A stretch of 17,465 nucleotides of DNA, taken from G020354025 sp964621455. Lineage in GTDB: Bacteria; Fidelibacterota; Marinisomatia; SCGC-AAA003-L08; TS1B11. The DNA lies in NCBI GenBank assembly GCA_964621455.1, contig CAZULW010000046.1, positions 1 through 17,465 on the forward strand. The letters are read 5' to 3'. The notes beneath the pieces are model-generated. The model had not been told where the DNA came from. It ran no database searches and saw only the letters and a list, made by a program, of their open reading frames with translations. How positions within the stretch are numbered: position 1 is the first letter of the stretch; every line of letters starts with the position of its first letter. Below, piece after piece: positions 7,605 through 15,013 of this stretch. Position numbers and translations under genes: made by a program.

Positions 7605-7901
7605 CTACCTACTAGGTGGATGATACTTTGTCTTTCTAATAACGTGCTGGATATACGACCGCAAAACGGCATTGATCCGTGTCTGGTACCCCCGGCCAAA
7701 TTGCTTGAACCATTCCACAATGTCTTCATCAAGCCGTATTGACAGATGAACTTTCCTTTCAGGGATGACGAGCTCGGCGTCAGCCCAAAATTTTACGTCG
7801 GTTTCAGGGATATCTGAATAATCTATTTCGCCCTCAGCTTGTTTTCGAAGCCGAACCCAATCGGTGTGAACCAATTCGCTCACGGTAGATTTCCCTTTCA
7901 T
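7605..7901 (-). CDS. brnA: BrnA-family antitoxin
   Basis: A 98-residue antitoxin expected to bind and neutralise the BrnT RNase encoded just upstream and to repress the shared promoter. TDWVRLRKQ, then EIDYSDIPETDVKFWADAELVIPERK, then the DNA-binding ribbon-helix-helix VHLSIRLDEDIVEWFKQFGRGYQTRINAVLRSYI match the BrnA family in order; GRGYQTRINAVLR is nearly diagnostic. The ATG at 7901 is preceded by GAAAGG nine bases away. The gene starts 68 bp inside the end of brnT, a longer overlap than usual, which strongly couples translation. A GTG at 7883 is a possible shorter start. The C-terminal residues after YIQHVIRKTK are variable in the family. Confidence 0.92.
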   Translation of the reverse strand: MKGKSTVSELVHTDWVRLRKQAEGEIDYSDIPETDVKFWADAELVIPERKVHLSIRLDEDIVEWFKQFGRGYQTRINAVLRSYIQHVIRKTKYHPPSR

Positions 7902-8139
7902 TTTGGTTTGCCTTTCTAACCGAGATAATTCGGATATTCTTCCCCCGCTTAGTATATGTTATCACTACGACTGTACTATCCAAGTTCCCTAACCCAATCC
8001 AGCGTTTTTCGCCGTAATCTTTTCTATCATCCACCCGCACTAACATAGGGTGTTGAAATACCCTGACAGCATCCCTGAAGTCAATAGCGTGTTTCCGGAG
8101 ATTTGACTGGTTCTTTGTTTCATCCCATTCAAAACTCAC
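7834..8139 (-). CDS. brnT: BrnT-family toxin (ribonuclease)
   Basis: A 101-residue toxin of the RelE-like fold that cleaves RNA and stops translation when free of BrnA. FEWDETKNQSNLRKHAIDFRDAVRVF is the family N-terminus, followed by RWIGLGNLDSTVVVITYTKRGKNIRIISVRKANQNEREIYRE, the core strands with the R-I-I-S-x-R-K-A catalytic region. About 15 residues after REIYRER extend into brnA and look non-conserved. The GTG at 8139 is forced by homology: an in-frame stop lies shortly upstream and no in-frame ATG is near. The Shine-Dalgarno AGGAGGTGA runs into the start codon itself, leaving almost no spacer, which should make initiation inefficient. First gene of a two-gene operon. Confidence 0.92.
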   Translation of the reverse strand: MSFEWDETKNQSNLRKHAIDFRDAVRVFQHPMLVRVDDRKDYGEKRWIGLGNLDSTVVVITYTKRGKNIRIISVRKANQNEREIYRERIGSHRLGSASKTS

Positions 8140-8146
8140 CTCCTAA

Positions 8147-8162
8147 TATACATTATTGTATA
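8147..8162. promoter_or_regulatory. Probable BrnA operator, TATACA-N4-TGTATA
   Basis: A perfect 6-bp dyad lies 8 bp upstream of the brnT start, and a further TATACA half-site overlaps its outer end (8161-8166). The same AT-rich stretch supplies candidate -10 hexamers for leftward transcription. Ribbon-helix-helix antitoxins such as BrnA are known to repress their own promoter through short inverted sites, so operator function is a reasonable inference. Confidence 0.55.
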
Positions 8163-8343
8163 TACATTTCAAAGGGCTATGTTTTCTAAGGTGTACAATG
8201 TATGATTGTGCTAAAAGTGGCAGGTTTACGGCAGCTGGCTTCAGCTAAGGATCATCTTACGGATACAGACGCAGACGTTTCATTGGGCATCAATACCTAC
8301 TCATAGAAGGATGGACCAAGATTAATACACCGGACAGACAGCC

Positions 8344-9588
8344 CTATCCCTCATCTTCGTACAGCCGCCTGAACAGCTCCCTTTCCGCCTCGGTCAGCTC
8401 CTGCTCCCGGCGGCCCTTCACCACCGCCATGGTCTCAAGGCACTTCTCCAGGTCGCAGCGCTCGCTGCCATTGCCGCCCCAGGCGAAGGAGGGCGCCACC
8501 CTGGGCGGGGTGACCTCCCCGAAGATATTGGCCGCTACCCCCACGCGGGTGCCGGTATTCAACAGGGTGCCGATGGCGGTCTTGGCATGGTCGCCGATAA
8601 AGCAGCCCACGAAACGGCTGCCAGTGCTCACGACCCGGCCGTTGACGGTTACCCGCACCTCGCCGTAGTTGTTCTTCAGGTCGCTGTTGGTAGTGCCGGC
8701 CGCCAGGTTGACCCACGAGCCCAGGTAGGCGTGCCCCAGAAAGCCGTAGTGCTGCTTGTTGCTGTAGCCCTGCATGATAGTGCTCTCTACCCGTCCCATA
8801 ACCCGGCACCCGGGCCCCAGGGATACCTCCTCCAGGAACGAGAAGGACCGCACCCGGCATTTAGGACCGATATAACAGGGGCCGGTGATGACCGAGTGGG
8901 AGCCCACCGTAGTCCCCTCATCAATGCGGATGGGACCTTCGCGGGTATCCAGGACGACAAAGGGATCGATGGTCACGTCTTTGCCCAAACAGATGCCGCC
9001 GTCGCCCACCACCGCCACGCCTTCGGGATAGGAGGTGGTTGCACAATCACGGCACCACCGGTCAAAGTCGGCGGCGAGCTGGTCAGCGTTGGCAAGGAAG
9101 TGGTCCCACAGGTAGCGCAGGAGCCGGGGGCTCTTCAGATCGGTTGGACTGAACGACATCGCTGCGCCTTCAAGAACGTGGCGGCGCAGTTTCTCCCCTT
9201 CATCGGCGTTGAATGATCCCCCTACCAGACGGTCATCCTGCATCATGTGGGAGTGTCCAGTTCGCAGGGTCTTTAGCGATGTCTCGTCCCACAGGGCCGC
9301 GCCATTCAGCCACAGGCCGGCCTCCACCTGCTCCGGGTTGACGGGCAGGCTTCGCCGTGAGCACCCTTCGTCCCGCTCAGGGCGGGGCTCAGCCGAACGG
9401 TCCGGGTGGCGTTCCTGCACCACCGCCGCCATACCGGGACGAACAATCAGGGTGATGGGCTCAGCGCCCGCTACCCGGCGGATGCGCTCCAGGTGGGTGA
9501 GGGCCCCGCAGCGCAGTTCGAAGGTGGCCCAGGTGAGGGCCAGCGGTTCCAGGTCCAGGGCGTAATGGTCTTCAAAAACGTAAATCAT
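8344..9588 (-). CDS. GlmU-like sugar nucleotidyltransferase (alternative bacteroidetes type)
   Basis: A 414-residue two-domain enzyme resembling the putative UDP-GlcNAc pyrophosphorylase/glucosamine-1-phosphate acetyltransferase type found in Bacteroidetes and relatives. The N-terminal part opens with IYVFEDHYALDLEPLALTWATFELRCGALT, the altered nucleotidyltransferase start of this family; it lacks the classical GxGTRM loop. From about residue 200 the left-handed beta-helix hexapeptides appear (VTIDPFVVLDT, TTVGSHSVITGPCYIGPKCRV). They are followed by the conserved EEVSLGPGCRVMGRVESTIMQGYSNKQHYGFLGHAYLGSWVNLAAGTTNSDLKNNYG and IGDHAKTAIGTLLNTGTRVG. Residues 60-80 are a low-complexity insert that matches an intergenic repeat. 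Expected role: UDP-GlcNAc supply for peptidoglycan and lipopolysaccharide. Last gene of a leftward run of three. Confidence 0.87.
   Translation of the reverse strand: MIYVFEDHYALDLEPLALTWATFELRCGALTHLERIRRVAGAEPITLIVRPGMAAVVQERHPDRSAEPRPERDEGCSRRSLPVNPEQVEAGLWLNGAALWDETSLKTLRTGHSHMMQDDRLVGGSFNADEGEKLRRHVLEGAAMSFSPTDLKSPRLLRYLWDHFLANADQLAADFDRWCRDCATTSYPEGVAVVGDGGICLGKDVTIDPFVVLDTREGPIRIDEGTTVGSHSVITGPCYIGPKCRVRSFSFLEEVSLGPGCRVMGRVESTIMQGYSNKQHYGFLGHAYLGSWVNLAAGTTNSDLKNNYGEVRVTVNGRVVSTGSRFVGCFIGDHAKTAIGTLLNTGTRVGVAANIFGEVTPPRVAPSFAWGGNGSERCDLEKCLETMAVVKGRREQELTEAERELFRRLYEDEG
9349..9411 (-). repeat. Intergenic-type repeat inserted in frame in the GlmU-like gene
   Basis: The plus-strand segment 9361-9400 contains CCCTTCGTCCCGCTCAGGGC followed by GGGGCTC. 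This is the same pattern (CCCTTCG, then CGCTCAGG, then GGCTC) seen in non-coding sequence at 15480-15517, 17263-17345 and, inverted, at 17206-17240. Translated, it gives about 20 charged, non-conserved residues in the nucleotidyltransferase domain without breaking the frame. Confidence 0.6.
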
Positions 9589-9632
9589 CTGCCTGCCGTA
9601 TAACCTTTATCCAGCGTTGGTTTTCGTGGTGA

Positions 9633-10166
9633 TTATCCGGGGAAACCAATATTGCACAACATAAGCATTTGCTCATACGCTCCCTCAAGGCCGCCATCGA
9701 GATCGGTGTGAATTTGAATGTTGTACAGGTAGTCTGCATCAGGGCCGGCAAATCCGATCCGCCAGGGAGCCTTGATCACGCTCATCACCCGGGCCATCTG
9801 CAGGTTCAACTCCGGCTCCAGGTTGATTACGGCGTCGAAGGACCGGTTGCGAAAACGGGCCAGTATCACATCCATCTGAATCCTGGACGGCTTGTCGGGG
9901 ATCATGGGAAAGTAGAATGTTGAACGGATCGGGCCGGCGATAATATCTCGGTACGTGGTGGCGATGGCCAGGTAGATAGGGTTATCCAGGAGGTGTCCCT
10001 TCAGGCGCTGAAAGACATAGATGCTTTTGTCCAGCCACTCTCTTTGAATGGGAAACAGAAAGAGAAGCCTTTGGGGCGGGTTCTGGGGAGAGAAAACCAC
10101 TTCCCGCGGCGGTGCTGTTATGTAGCGGAAGGTCTGATATAGTCGTAGCTGGGTGCTTGTCTTCAT
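9633..10166 (-). CDS. Hypothetical protein, possibly glycosyltransferase-9-like
   Basis: A 177-residue protein I cannot name with certainty. PPQRLLFLFPIQREWLDKSIYVFQRLKG looks like the first Rossmann strand and helix of a glycosyltransferase-B fold. FRNRSFDAVINLEPELNLQMARVMSVIKAPWRIGFAGPDADYLYNIQI resembles the region of family 9 (heptosyltransferase-like) proteins where D-x-x-I-x-L is followed by a hydrophobic helix and R-I-G-F. The C-terminal nucleotide-binding half of a true family 9 enzyme is missing, so this is a half-length, perhaps non-catalytic relative. It lies 44 bp upstream of the GlmU-like gene on the same strand, which suggests cotranscription and a role in envelope sugar metabolism. 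The start at 10166 has no strong ribosome binding site. Confidence 0.6.
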   Translation of the reverse strand: MKTSTQLRLYQTFRYITAPPREVVFSPQNPPQRLLFLFPIQREWLDKSIYVFQRLKGHLLDNPIYLAIATTYRDIIAGPIRSTFYFPMIPDKPSRIQMDVILARFRNRSFDAVINLEPELNLQMARVMSVIKAPWRIGFAGPDADYLYNIQIHTDLDGGLEGAYEQMLMLCNIGFPG

Positions 10167-10325
10167 GCCGGATATTGCCCGATAGACTATATAAATTACT
10201 CGTGGGGCCGTACCATTGACAGCCTAAAACTATCGCCCTGGTGTCGGGTGCCAGTGGGATAGAATATATCTCCACCCTATCACTTATTCCGGATTGGTGA
10301 GAATGCCCCGGGCCAGCATAGGTGT

Positions 10326-10673
10326 TCATTTTCCTTCCCTCTGGGATTGCAGGTCCCGTGAGATCCGCAGAATGACCGACGCCAACTCCTCCACGTGCCA
10401 CGGCTCCAGCACACCGGCGGAGAACTCCTTCAGTTTAGCTTTAAGCAGGGCTTCGCGCACAGGATCGCTGACGGGCAGTCCCTGGGAGCGCTTCCTGTCG
10501 CCGATCTCCCTGACAACTGCCATCCGCCTGGCGATGAGCAGGAACAGCTGCCGGTCGAGCTCGTCAATCTCCCGGCGCAGGGTTTCCAGGGATTTTTGTA
10601 AGGCCGTTTCCTTTCCCATAGCCTTAAACCACACCTTCAGTTTATCGGCAATGTATCGGGGCAAGTTGCCCAT
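10326..10673 (-). CDS. Chorismate mutase, AroQ class
   Basis: A 115-residue monofunctional chorismate mutase that converts chorismate to prephenate, the entry to phenylalanine and tyrosine. The all-helical AroQ domain covers about residues 28-112. Residues corresponding to the E. coli active site are all present with matching spacing: R33 (R11), R50 (R28), K61 (K39), D70 (D48), R73 (R51), E74 (E52), S105 (S84) and Q109 (Q88, after a one-residue deletion). An N-terminal extension of about 20 residues precedes the domain. A second ATG at 10619 gives the more usual length, and both starts have only AAGG-like sites (CCAAGG before 10673, TTTAAGG before 10619). It heads the leftward gene run, 159 bp ahead of the next gene. 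Confidence 0.88.
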   Translation of the reverse strand: MGNLPRYIADKLKVWFKAMGKETALQKSLETLRREIDELDRQLFLLIARRMAVVREIGDRKRSQGLPVSDPVREALLKAKLKEFSAGVLEPWHVEELASVILRISRDLQSQREGK

Positions 10674-10758
10674 CTGACCTTGGCTTCATATCCAAAGGTT
10701 ACAAGTCCCGGCAGTGGGTGTAAAGGGATAAACCGCTTTTATTGTTATCGGTGGGATA

Positions 10759-10896
10759 ATGCTTTACCTGGAATACGGGCTACAACACGAGAAGCTGGCG
10801 TTTAACGAAAGAGAGAACGATTATCCTCCTGCTGACACTCTAACGGAAATCAGGCGGGGTCTGTTTTTCAAGGCCTCCTACAATTGGCGGCTTTAG
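10759..10896 (+). pseudogene. Possible C-terminal remnant of an outer-membrane beta-barrel protein
   Basis: A 45-codon frame ends in RRGLFFKASYNWRL followed by TAG. Alternating hydrophobic residues closing on aromatic-x-R-L (SYNWRL) are typical of the last strand of outer-membrane barrels, recognised by BamA. The frame is open upstream only to a stop around 10730, adding TAFIVIGG and similar, and has no ribosome binding site, so it cannot be a whole barrel gene. A strong plus-strand terminator follows 54 bp downstream, as expected after a former gene. The alternatives are a chance frame or an unrelated small gene. Confidence 0.35.
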
Positions 10897-10950
10897 GCGC
10901 CGGACGCCGCACAAAGCCCTCACTCAAACGTGGGGGACTGAAAAGAAAAT

Positions 10951-10986
10951 GGGGGCGAGGGCCTATGAACCTTGCGCCCCTTTTTT
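10951..10986 (+). terminator. Rho-independent terminator
   Basis: GGGGGCGAGG pairs with CCTTGCGCCCC, with two small bulges, around a 9-base loop and runs directly into TTTTTT. It points rightward and has no intact plus-strand gene upstream, only the barrel remnant at 10759-10896. The rest of the 470-bp gap shows no other gene or signal. Confidence 0.75.
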
Positions 10987-11173
10987 CTTCTGTCTAACTT
11001 CAACATAAAGGCGGTATAGATAGGGGCGAAAGACATGGCAATCGGGAGCGTTACCTATCTCGGCCTGAATTGCAAGCTCATTTCACTCTGAACGGTGTAA
11101 TGACGACGCCAGGACCACCTGTTCCGGCGCGTCGGATCTGTGAGGGGTGGTTAACAATAAAAAGAAGGGCTCC

Positions 11174-11989
11174 ATGGCGGACAGGACCTTTAGTTTCGAG
11201 GCGTTTTCACAGCATCCTTTTTACAAGGACGTTATCAAGCGGCTGGTAATCCTGGCCGATATCAAGCCGGGCCAGCGGGTAATGGATCTGGGTGCGGGCA
11301 CGGGTGCGGTCACCCGGCTGCTGGTGGAGAAGGTGGCCGGCCCGAGGGGGGCTGAGGTGATTGCCGTGGAACCTTCCGCCTCCGCCCTGGAAATCGCTCG
11401 TCGCAACCTGAAGGACGTGAGGGGCGCGGTGGTGCGCTTCGTACAGTCGAAGGCGGAACAGTTTTCGGAAGTTGTGCGCAAGCCTCTGGATGCCGTTTTC
11501 TTCTGCAATGCCATCCACCTGGTGAAGGAGAAAGCCAGGGTGGTGGAAGAAGTTTACGGGTCTCTCCGGCAGGGCGGCGTTTTTTCATTCAATACCACCT
11601 TTTTTGAAGGGGCCGAACCGCCCGAGTCCCAGCAGTTTTACAAGCGCTGGATGCTCAGGGCCCTGCGTCTCCTGAAAAACCGGTATGGTCTGAGTCCCAC
11701 CAGGGAGAAGGTGGAAGCCCGCCATCGCTTATCGGAGGCGGAGTATGATCAGCTGGTGCAGGATCACGGCTTCGTAGTGAAATCCAAGGAGATGCTCAAA
11801 GTGGACATGTCCCTGCAGAGCTTTGAGGACATCAGCGGGTATGAGCTGTGGATCAAGGGAGTGCTTCCGGGCATACCCCTTAATATCGGCGCTGAGGTCC
11901 TCAAAGAAGCGGTCAACGAGGCCTTTGCGGATCTGCAGCTCAGCTCCTCCCCCCGCAACTGGCTGCTTATGGTGGCCAGCAAAGCCTAG
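11174..11989 (+). CDS. SAM-dependent class I methyltransferase
   Basis: A 271-residue cytoplasmic methyltransferase. Motif I is VMDLGAGTGAVTRLL (residues 36-50), where SAM binds. VIAVEPSASALEIARR supplies the acidic residue E66 that holds the ribose. PLDAVFFCNAIHLV is motif II/post II and LRQGGVFSFNTTFF matches the motif III strand, all in the usual order. The C-terminal 100 residues, with a helical RWMLRALRLLKNRYGLSP and a closing NWLLMVASKA strand, probably recognise an unknown small-molecule substrate. The ATG at 11174 follows GAAGGG at suitable spacing; an upstream GTG at 11147 would add nine lysine- and asparagine-rich residues and is less likely. It is preceded by a 470-bp gap with a terminator and followed by 257 bp without a clear gene, so it appears monocistronic. 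Confidence 0.87.
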   Translation: MADRTFSFEAFSQHPFYKDVIKRLVILADIKPGQRVMDLGAGTGAVTRLLVEKVAGPRGAEVIAVEPSASALEIARRNLKDVRGAVVRFVQSKAEQFSEVVRKPLDAVFFCNAIHLVKEKARVVEEVYGSLRQGGVFSFNTTFFEGAEPPESQQFYKRWMLRALRLLKNRYGLSPTREKVEARHRLSEAEYDQLVQDHGFVVKSKEMLKVDMSLQSFEDISGYELWIKGVLPGIPLNIGAEVLKEAVNEAFADLQLSSSPRNWLLMVASKA

Positions 11990-12246
11990 CATAGCGAATC
12001 ACCGCCCTTCAGCTCTTATAGCACCAGTCAGCGGGAATTGTCACCCCTACCACAGTACTGCAATGTATATCACTTAGTCGGCCAGATGGGCCTTCCAGGA
12101 GAAAACAAGTCTATGCAGGGTAGGCGTCACGGCCAATACTCCCAAACCGCCCACTGGACATTGCCATTCTGGTTCAATATGTCGGCCACAGCGGTTGGCA
12201 TCCACTGGATGCTTTAGCGGATAGACTATATCTGAAAGCAGTAGGG

Positions 12247-12768
12247 ATGTTCAGGCTGGAGCATGCTATTCTCATCGAGGAAAGCCCGAATGTCGTCTGG
12301 GCGTTCCTGACCAACCTGCCGGTGAGCCTGACGTGTCATCGGCTGCGGCGTAGTTTCCAGTGGATCGGCGACCCCAAGCCCGGATTGGGCAGCCGGTATG
12401 CCCTGGAGCTGAACCTACCGGGCATCACCCTGCGGCAGGAAGGTAGAATCACCCGGTGGGAACCGCCCCACAGCCTGGCTATGGCTCAATGGAGTCCGCG
12501 GCACCCTCATCGCCGGTTTGTCCGCCAGCAGCGGCTGAGTGTGCACCCGGTTGACGGGCGTCCCCTGGCGGCCGTTCTGCGGTCCACTATCGTTGGGAGC
12601 CGGGGGCCCTGGTACGTGGAAGCGCCTTTCAAGGAGATCGTCCGCCGCAGCATGCTCGACCACCTGGAGACCCTCAAGCGCGCCATCGAAGCCACCGACA
12701 AGAGCGGCCGTACCCAGCAGGATCCGGCCCGACACCTGGCGGAGATGCCTGTAGTGAGTGCCGGCTAG
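12247..12768 (+). CDS. SRPBCC-fold (START/polyketide-cyclase-like) protein
   Basis: A 173-residue protein with the SRPBCC helix-grip pattern. FRLEHAILIEESPNVVWAFLTNLP is the usual first strand and helix (I-x-a-p-x-x-V-W). GLGSRYALELNLPGITLRQEGRITRWEPPHSLAMAQW gives the central strands with R-I-T-x-x-x-P-P. EAPFKEIVRRSMLDHLETLKRAIE is the long C-terminal ligand-cavity helix. Such proteins bind hydrophobic ligands; nothing shows which. About 25 residues after the helix look disordered. No good ribosome binding site precedes the ATG (GTAGGG is directly adjacent), so the start is uncertain, but the family pattern begins right after it. It lies between the methyltransferase and trigger factor with separate spacers. 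Confidence 0.72.
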   Translation: MFRLEHAILIEESPNVVWAFLTNLPVSLTCHRLRRSFQWIGDPKPGLGSRYALELNLPGITLRQEGRITRWEPPHSLAMAQWSPRHPHRRFVRQQRLSVHPVDGRPLAAVLRSTIVGSRGPWYVEAPFKEIVRRSMLDHLETLKRAIEATDKSGRTQQDPARHLAEMPVVSAG

Positions 12769-12875
12769 CTGAGGCCTGCATCTCCCGGAGGTCTGCTTTC
12801 GGGGAATCTCCCGGCAACGGTTCCCATTGATGCCTTGGGGAAATCAGGCTGAATCCGGAGCGGTAGCGGTGTAAA

Positions 12876-12904
12876 TTGTTGCCCAAATAATTGCTTAATA
12901 TATT
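12876..12904 (+). promoter_or_regulatory. Candidate sigma-70-type promoter for tig-clpP
   Basis: TTGTTG (12876-12881) and TATATT (12899-12904) are spaced by exactly 17 bp in an AT-rich island within GC-rich surroundings. The predicted transcript start falls about ten bases before the GTG at 12923, giving a very short leader. That agrees with the absence of any Shine-Dalgarno there. Confidence 0.45.
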
Positions 12905-12922
12905 CTAATTGTTGTTAATACC

Positions 12923-14203
12923 GTGCGAAACGAACTGACCGTCGTCAACAATTTTACCCACCGCTTGCAGGTGGAAGTGCCCTGGGAAGAGCTCCAGGAC
13001 AAATATGCGATCTTCTTCCAGAAGTTCAGCAAGAAGGTCAGGCTGCCGGGATTCAGGAAGGGAAGGGTGCCCCCAAAGCTGGTACGCCGGCAGTTTGGCG
13101 CGGCGGCTGAGGCCGAATTCGCCGAAAGCGTCGTCCAGGAGTACTACCAGTCAGCCCTGGAAGACGCCGGTCTGGAGCCCATCAGCCAGGCCATCATCCG
13201 CGGCGTCCACTTCCGCGAAGGGGAGGCTTTCCGTTTCGAGGCCACCTTTGAGGTGGAACCGGAGGTGATCCTGCCAGCTTACGAGAAAGGCATGAAACTT
13301 GAGCAGATCATTTACGACTATGACGAGCAGGATGTGGAGCGGGCTATTGACGATCTGCGCCAGCAGCATGCGGAGCTGCGTACGGTGGAGGGCGGCCTCG
13401 AAGAGAACCATTACCTCCTGGCGGATCTCCAGGAAGTTGATGAAAGCGGCATGCCCCTGGTCGGCCGGAAAATGGAGAACCGCTACATCCACCTGCATCC
13501 CGAAGGCCCCCTTGGGCCGGAGAACCTGGAAAAACTGCGGGGCGCCCTGGTGGGCGATACCCGGCGGGTCGTGCTGATGGGGGATTCGGGAGTCCCTACC
13601 CATTATGAGCTTACAGTACGCGAGGTAACCGAAAAAATCCTGCCAGATGCTGACGACGCTTTTGCCCGCCAGGTAGATCCGAATGCGGACAATCTTGACC
13701 AGCTGCGGGCGAACCTGCGGCAGAAGATCCAGGAGGCCTTTGAACGCGAAAACCACAAGCGCCTGACCCACGAAATCGCCGACCACTTCGTGCGGAACGC
13801 TCAGTTGGAAGTGCCCACCTCCCTGTTCGAGAACTACGTGGACACCCTCGTGGCCGACCTCGAACGGGAGGGTTATACCAGGGAGGAGATCGACCGGGAT
13901 GCGGTCCGGGAGGAACACCAGGCTTCAATCATCTGGAACCTTAAGTGGTACCTTCTGCGTAAGCAGCTGATCGAAGCAGAGGGTATTACGGTGGATGACG
14001 CGGCGGTGGAGGAGCGCGTCCAGGCGTTAATCGCCGCGGATGAAACCCAGGCCAACCAGCTCCGCAACCATTACCGCCATCCGGAAAATCGGCGGAATTT
14101 GAGACAGGATATGATCTCAGACGCCCTGTTCGAGCGGCTGAAAAGCTATGCCAAGATCAAGGTGATCCATAAACCTTCAAGTGAACTACGGAAAGCGAGC
14201 TAG
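12923..14203 (+). CDS. tig: Trigger factor
   Basis: The 426-residue ribosome-bound chaperone that meets nascent chains at the exit tunnel. The N-terminal domain covers about residues 1-115 with the ribosome-docking loop LPGFRKGRVPPKLV (41-54), matching the family GFRxGxxP signature. The middle domain (about 150-240) is shorter and more divergent than the usual FKBP-type isomerase domain, with VGDTRRVVLMG the clearest piece. The C-terminal helical arms follow to about 415, including NHKRLTHEIADHFVRNAQLEVPTSLFENYVDTLV. The start is GTG at 12923 without a Shine-Dalgarno sequence; the family N-terminus supports it. ClpP follows after six bases, so they form an operon, as in many bacteria. Confidence 0.96.
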   Translation: MRNELTVVNNFTHRLQVEVPWEELQDKYAIFFQKFSKKVRLPGFRKGRVPPKLVRRQFGAAAEAEFAESVVQEYYQSALEDAGLEPISQAIIRGVHFREGEAFRFEATFEVEPEVILPAYEKGMKLEQIIYDYDEQDVERAIDDLRQQHAELRTVEGGLEENHYLLADLQEVDESGMPLVGRKMENRYIHLHPEGPLGPENLEKLRGALVGDTRRVVLMGDSGVPTHYELTVREVTEKILPDADDAFARQVDPNADNLDQLRANLRQKIQEAFERENHKRLTHEIADHFVRNAQLEVPTSLFENYVDTLVADLEREGYTREEIDRDAVREEHQASIIWNLKWYLLRKQLIEAEGITVDDAAVEERVQALIAADETQANQLRNHYRHPENRRNLRQDMISDALFERLKSYAKIKVIHKPSSELRKAS

Positions 14204-14209
14204 CTTGCC

Positions 14210-14809
14210 ATGTTTGAGAAGAATAACATGCTCGTCCCCATTGTCGTAGAGCAGAGCTCGCGGGGGGAGCGGGCCTTCGACATCTATTCCCGGCTCCTCA
14301 AGGAGCGTATCATCTTCCTGGGCACCCCCATCGACGACAACGTTGCCAGCCTTATCATTGCCCAGCTCCTGTTCCTGGAGGCCGAAGATGCGGAGCAAGA
14401 TATCTTCCTGTACATCAACAGCGCCGGCGGCATCGTCACCTCGGGGATGGCCATCCTGGATACCATGAACTTCATCAAGCCCAATGTGGCCACTATCTGC
14501 ATGGGTCAAGCGGCCAGTCTGGCGGCTGTTTTGCTGGCGGCTGGCACCCCGGGCAAGCGGTCGGCGCTGCCCAACGCCCGCATTATGATCCACCAACCGG
14601 GGGGCGGTGTGGAAGGTCAGGCTTCCGACATCGAGATTCACGCCACTGAGATACTGAAGCTCAAGAAGGACTTGAACCGGATTCTGGCCAAACTCACCGG
14701 GCAGTCAATCAAGCGCGTTGAAAAGGATACCGACCGCAACAAGTTCATGTCCCCCGAGGACGCCAAGACCTACGGCCTGATCGACACTATCCTGAATAAG
14801 CGCACGTAA
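14210..14809 (+). CDS. clpP: ATP-dependent Clp protease proteolytic subunit ClpP
   Basis: The 199-residue serine peptidase that forms the tetradecameric barrel fed by ClpX or ClpA. LVPIVVEQSSRGERAFDIYSRLLKERIIFLG is the classic N-terminus. The oxyanion region INSAGGIVTSGMAI, nucleophile S103 in MGQAASLAAVLL, base H128 in RIMIHQP and the handle helix EILKLKKDLN are all in place. The third triad position, Asp in DTxRD of most ClpPs, is Asn here (N177 in DTDRNKFM, codon AAC at 14738-14740). A second ATG at 14228 has a better ribosome binding site (GAGAAG) and would renumber the triad to 97/122/171; either start is possible. No clpX follows. Confidence 0.96.
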   Translation: MFEKNNMLVPIVVEQSSRGERAFDIYSRLLKERIIFLGTPIDDNVASLIIAQLLFLEAEDAEQDIFLYINSAGGIVTSGMAILDTMNFIKPNVATICMGQAASLAAVLLAAGTPGKRSALPNARIMIHQPGGGVEGQASDIEIHATEILKLKKDLNRILAKLTGQSIKRVEKDTDRNKFMSPEDAKTYGLIDTILNKRT

Positions 14810-15013
14810 GCCCTCGGCAGTCAGCGGATGGCTTGGGACTGTTAGGGAGAGACCGCCTGGAGCAGACGGGGAAGCAGGGACCAGCGAGAAATTCAACAAA
14901 ATCCCGTCAAAATTCCGCATTTTAAGGGCACCCCCCGACGAGAGGCACGAAACTCCCTGTAGAAAAATAATCCGCTCCAAAACCAGCGGCTGGAGGGGTA
15001 GCGGGGCGATAAC

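Noticed and set aside
8587..9216. Rightward 209-codon frame opposite the GlmU-like gene
   Set aside because: Antisense shadow; the minus strand encodes a recognisable beta-helix domain there.
12086..12205. Small frame beginning MGLPGENKSM between the methyltransferase and SRPBCC genes
   Set aside because: It has no recognisable family and short length, and nothing supports expression, so it was left as chance.
13151..13918. Leftward 255-codon frame inside trigger factor
   Set aside because: Antisense shadow of a clearly recognised gene, without a ribosome binding site or family pattern.
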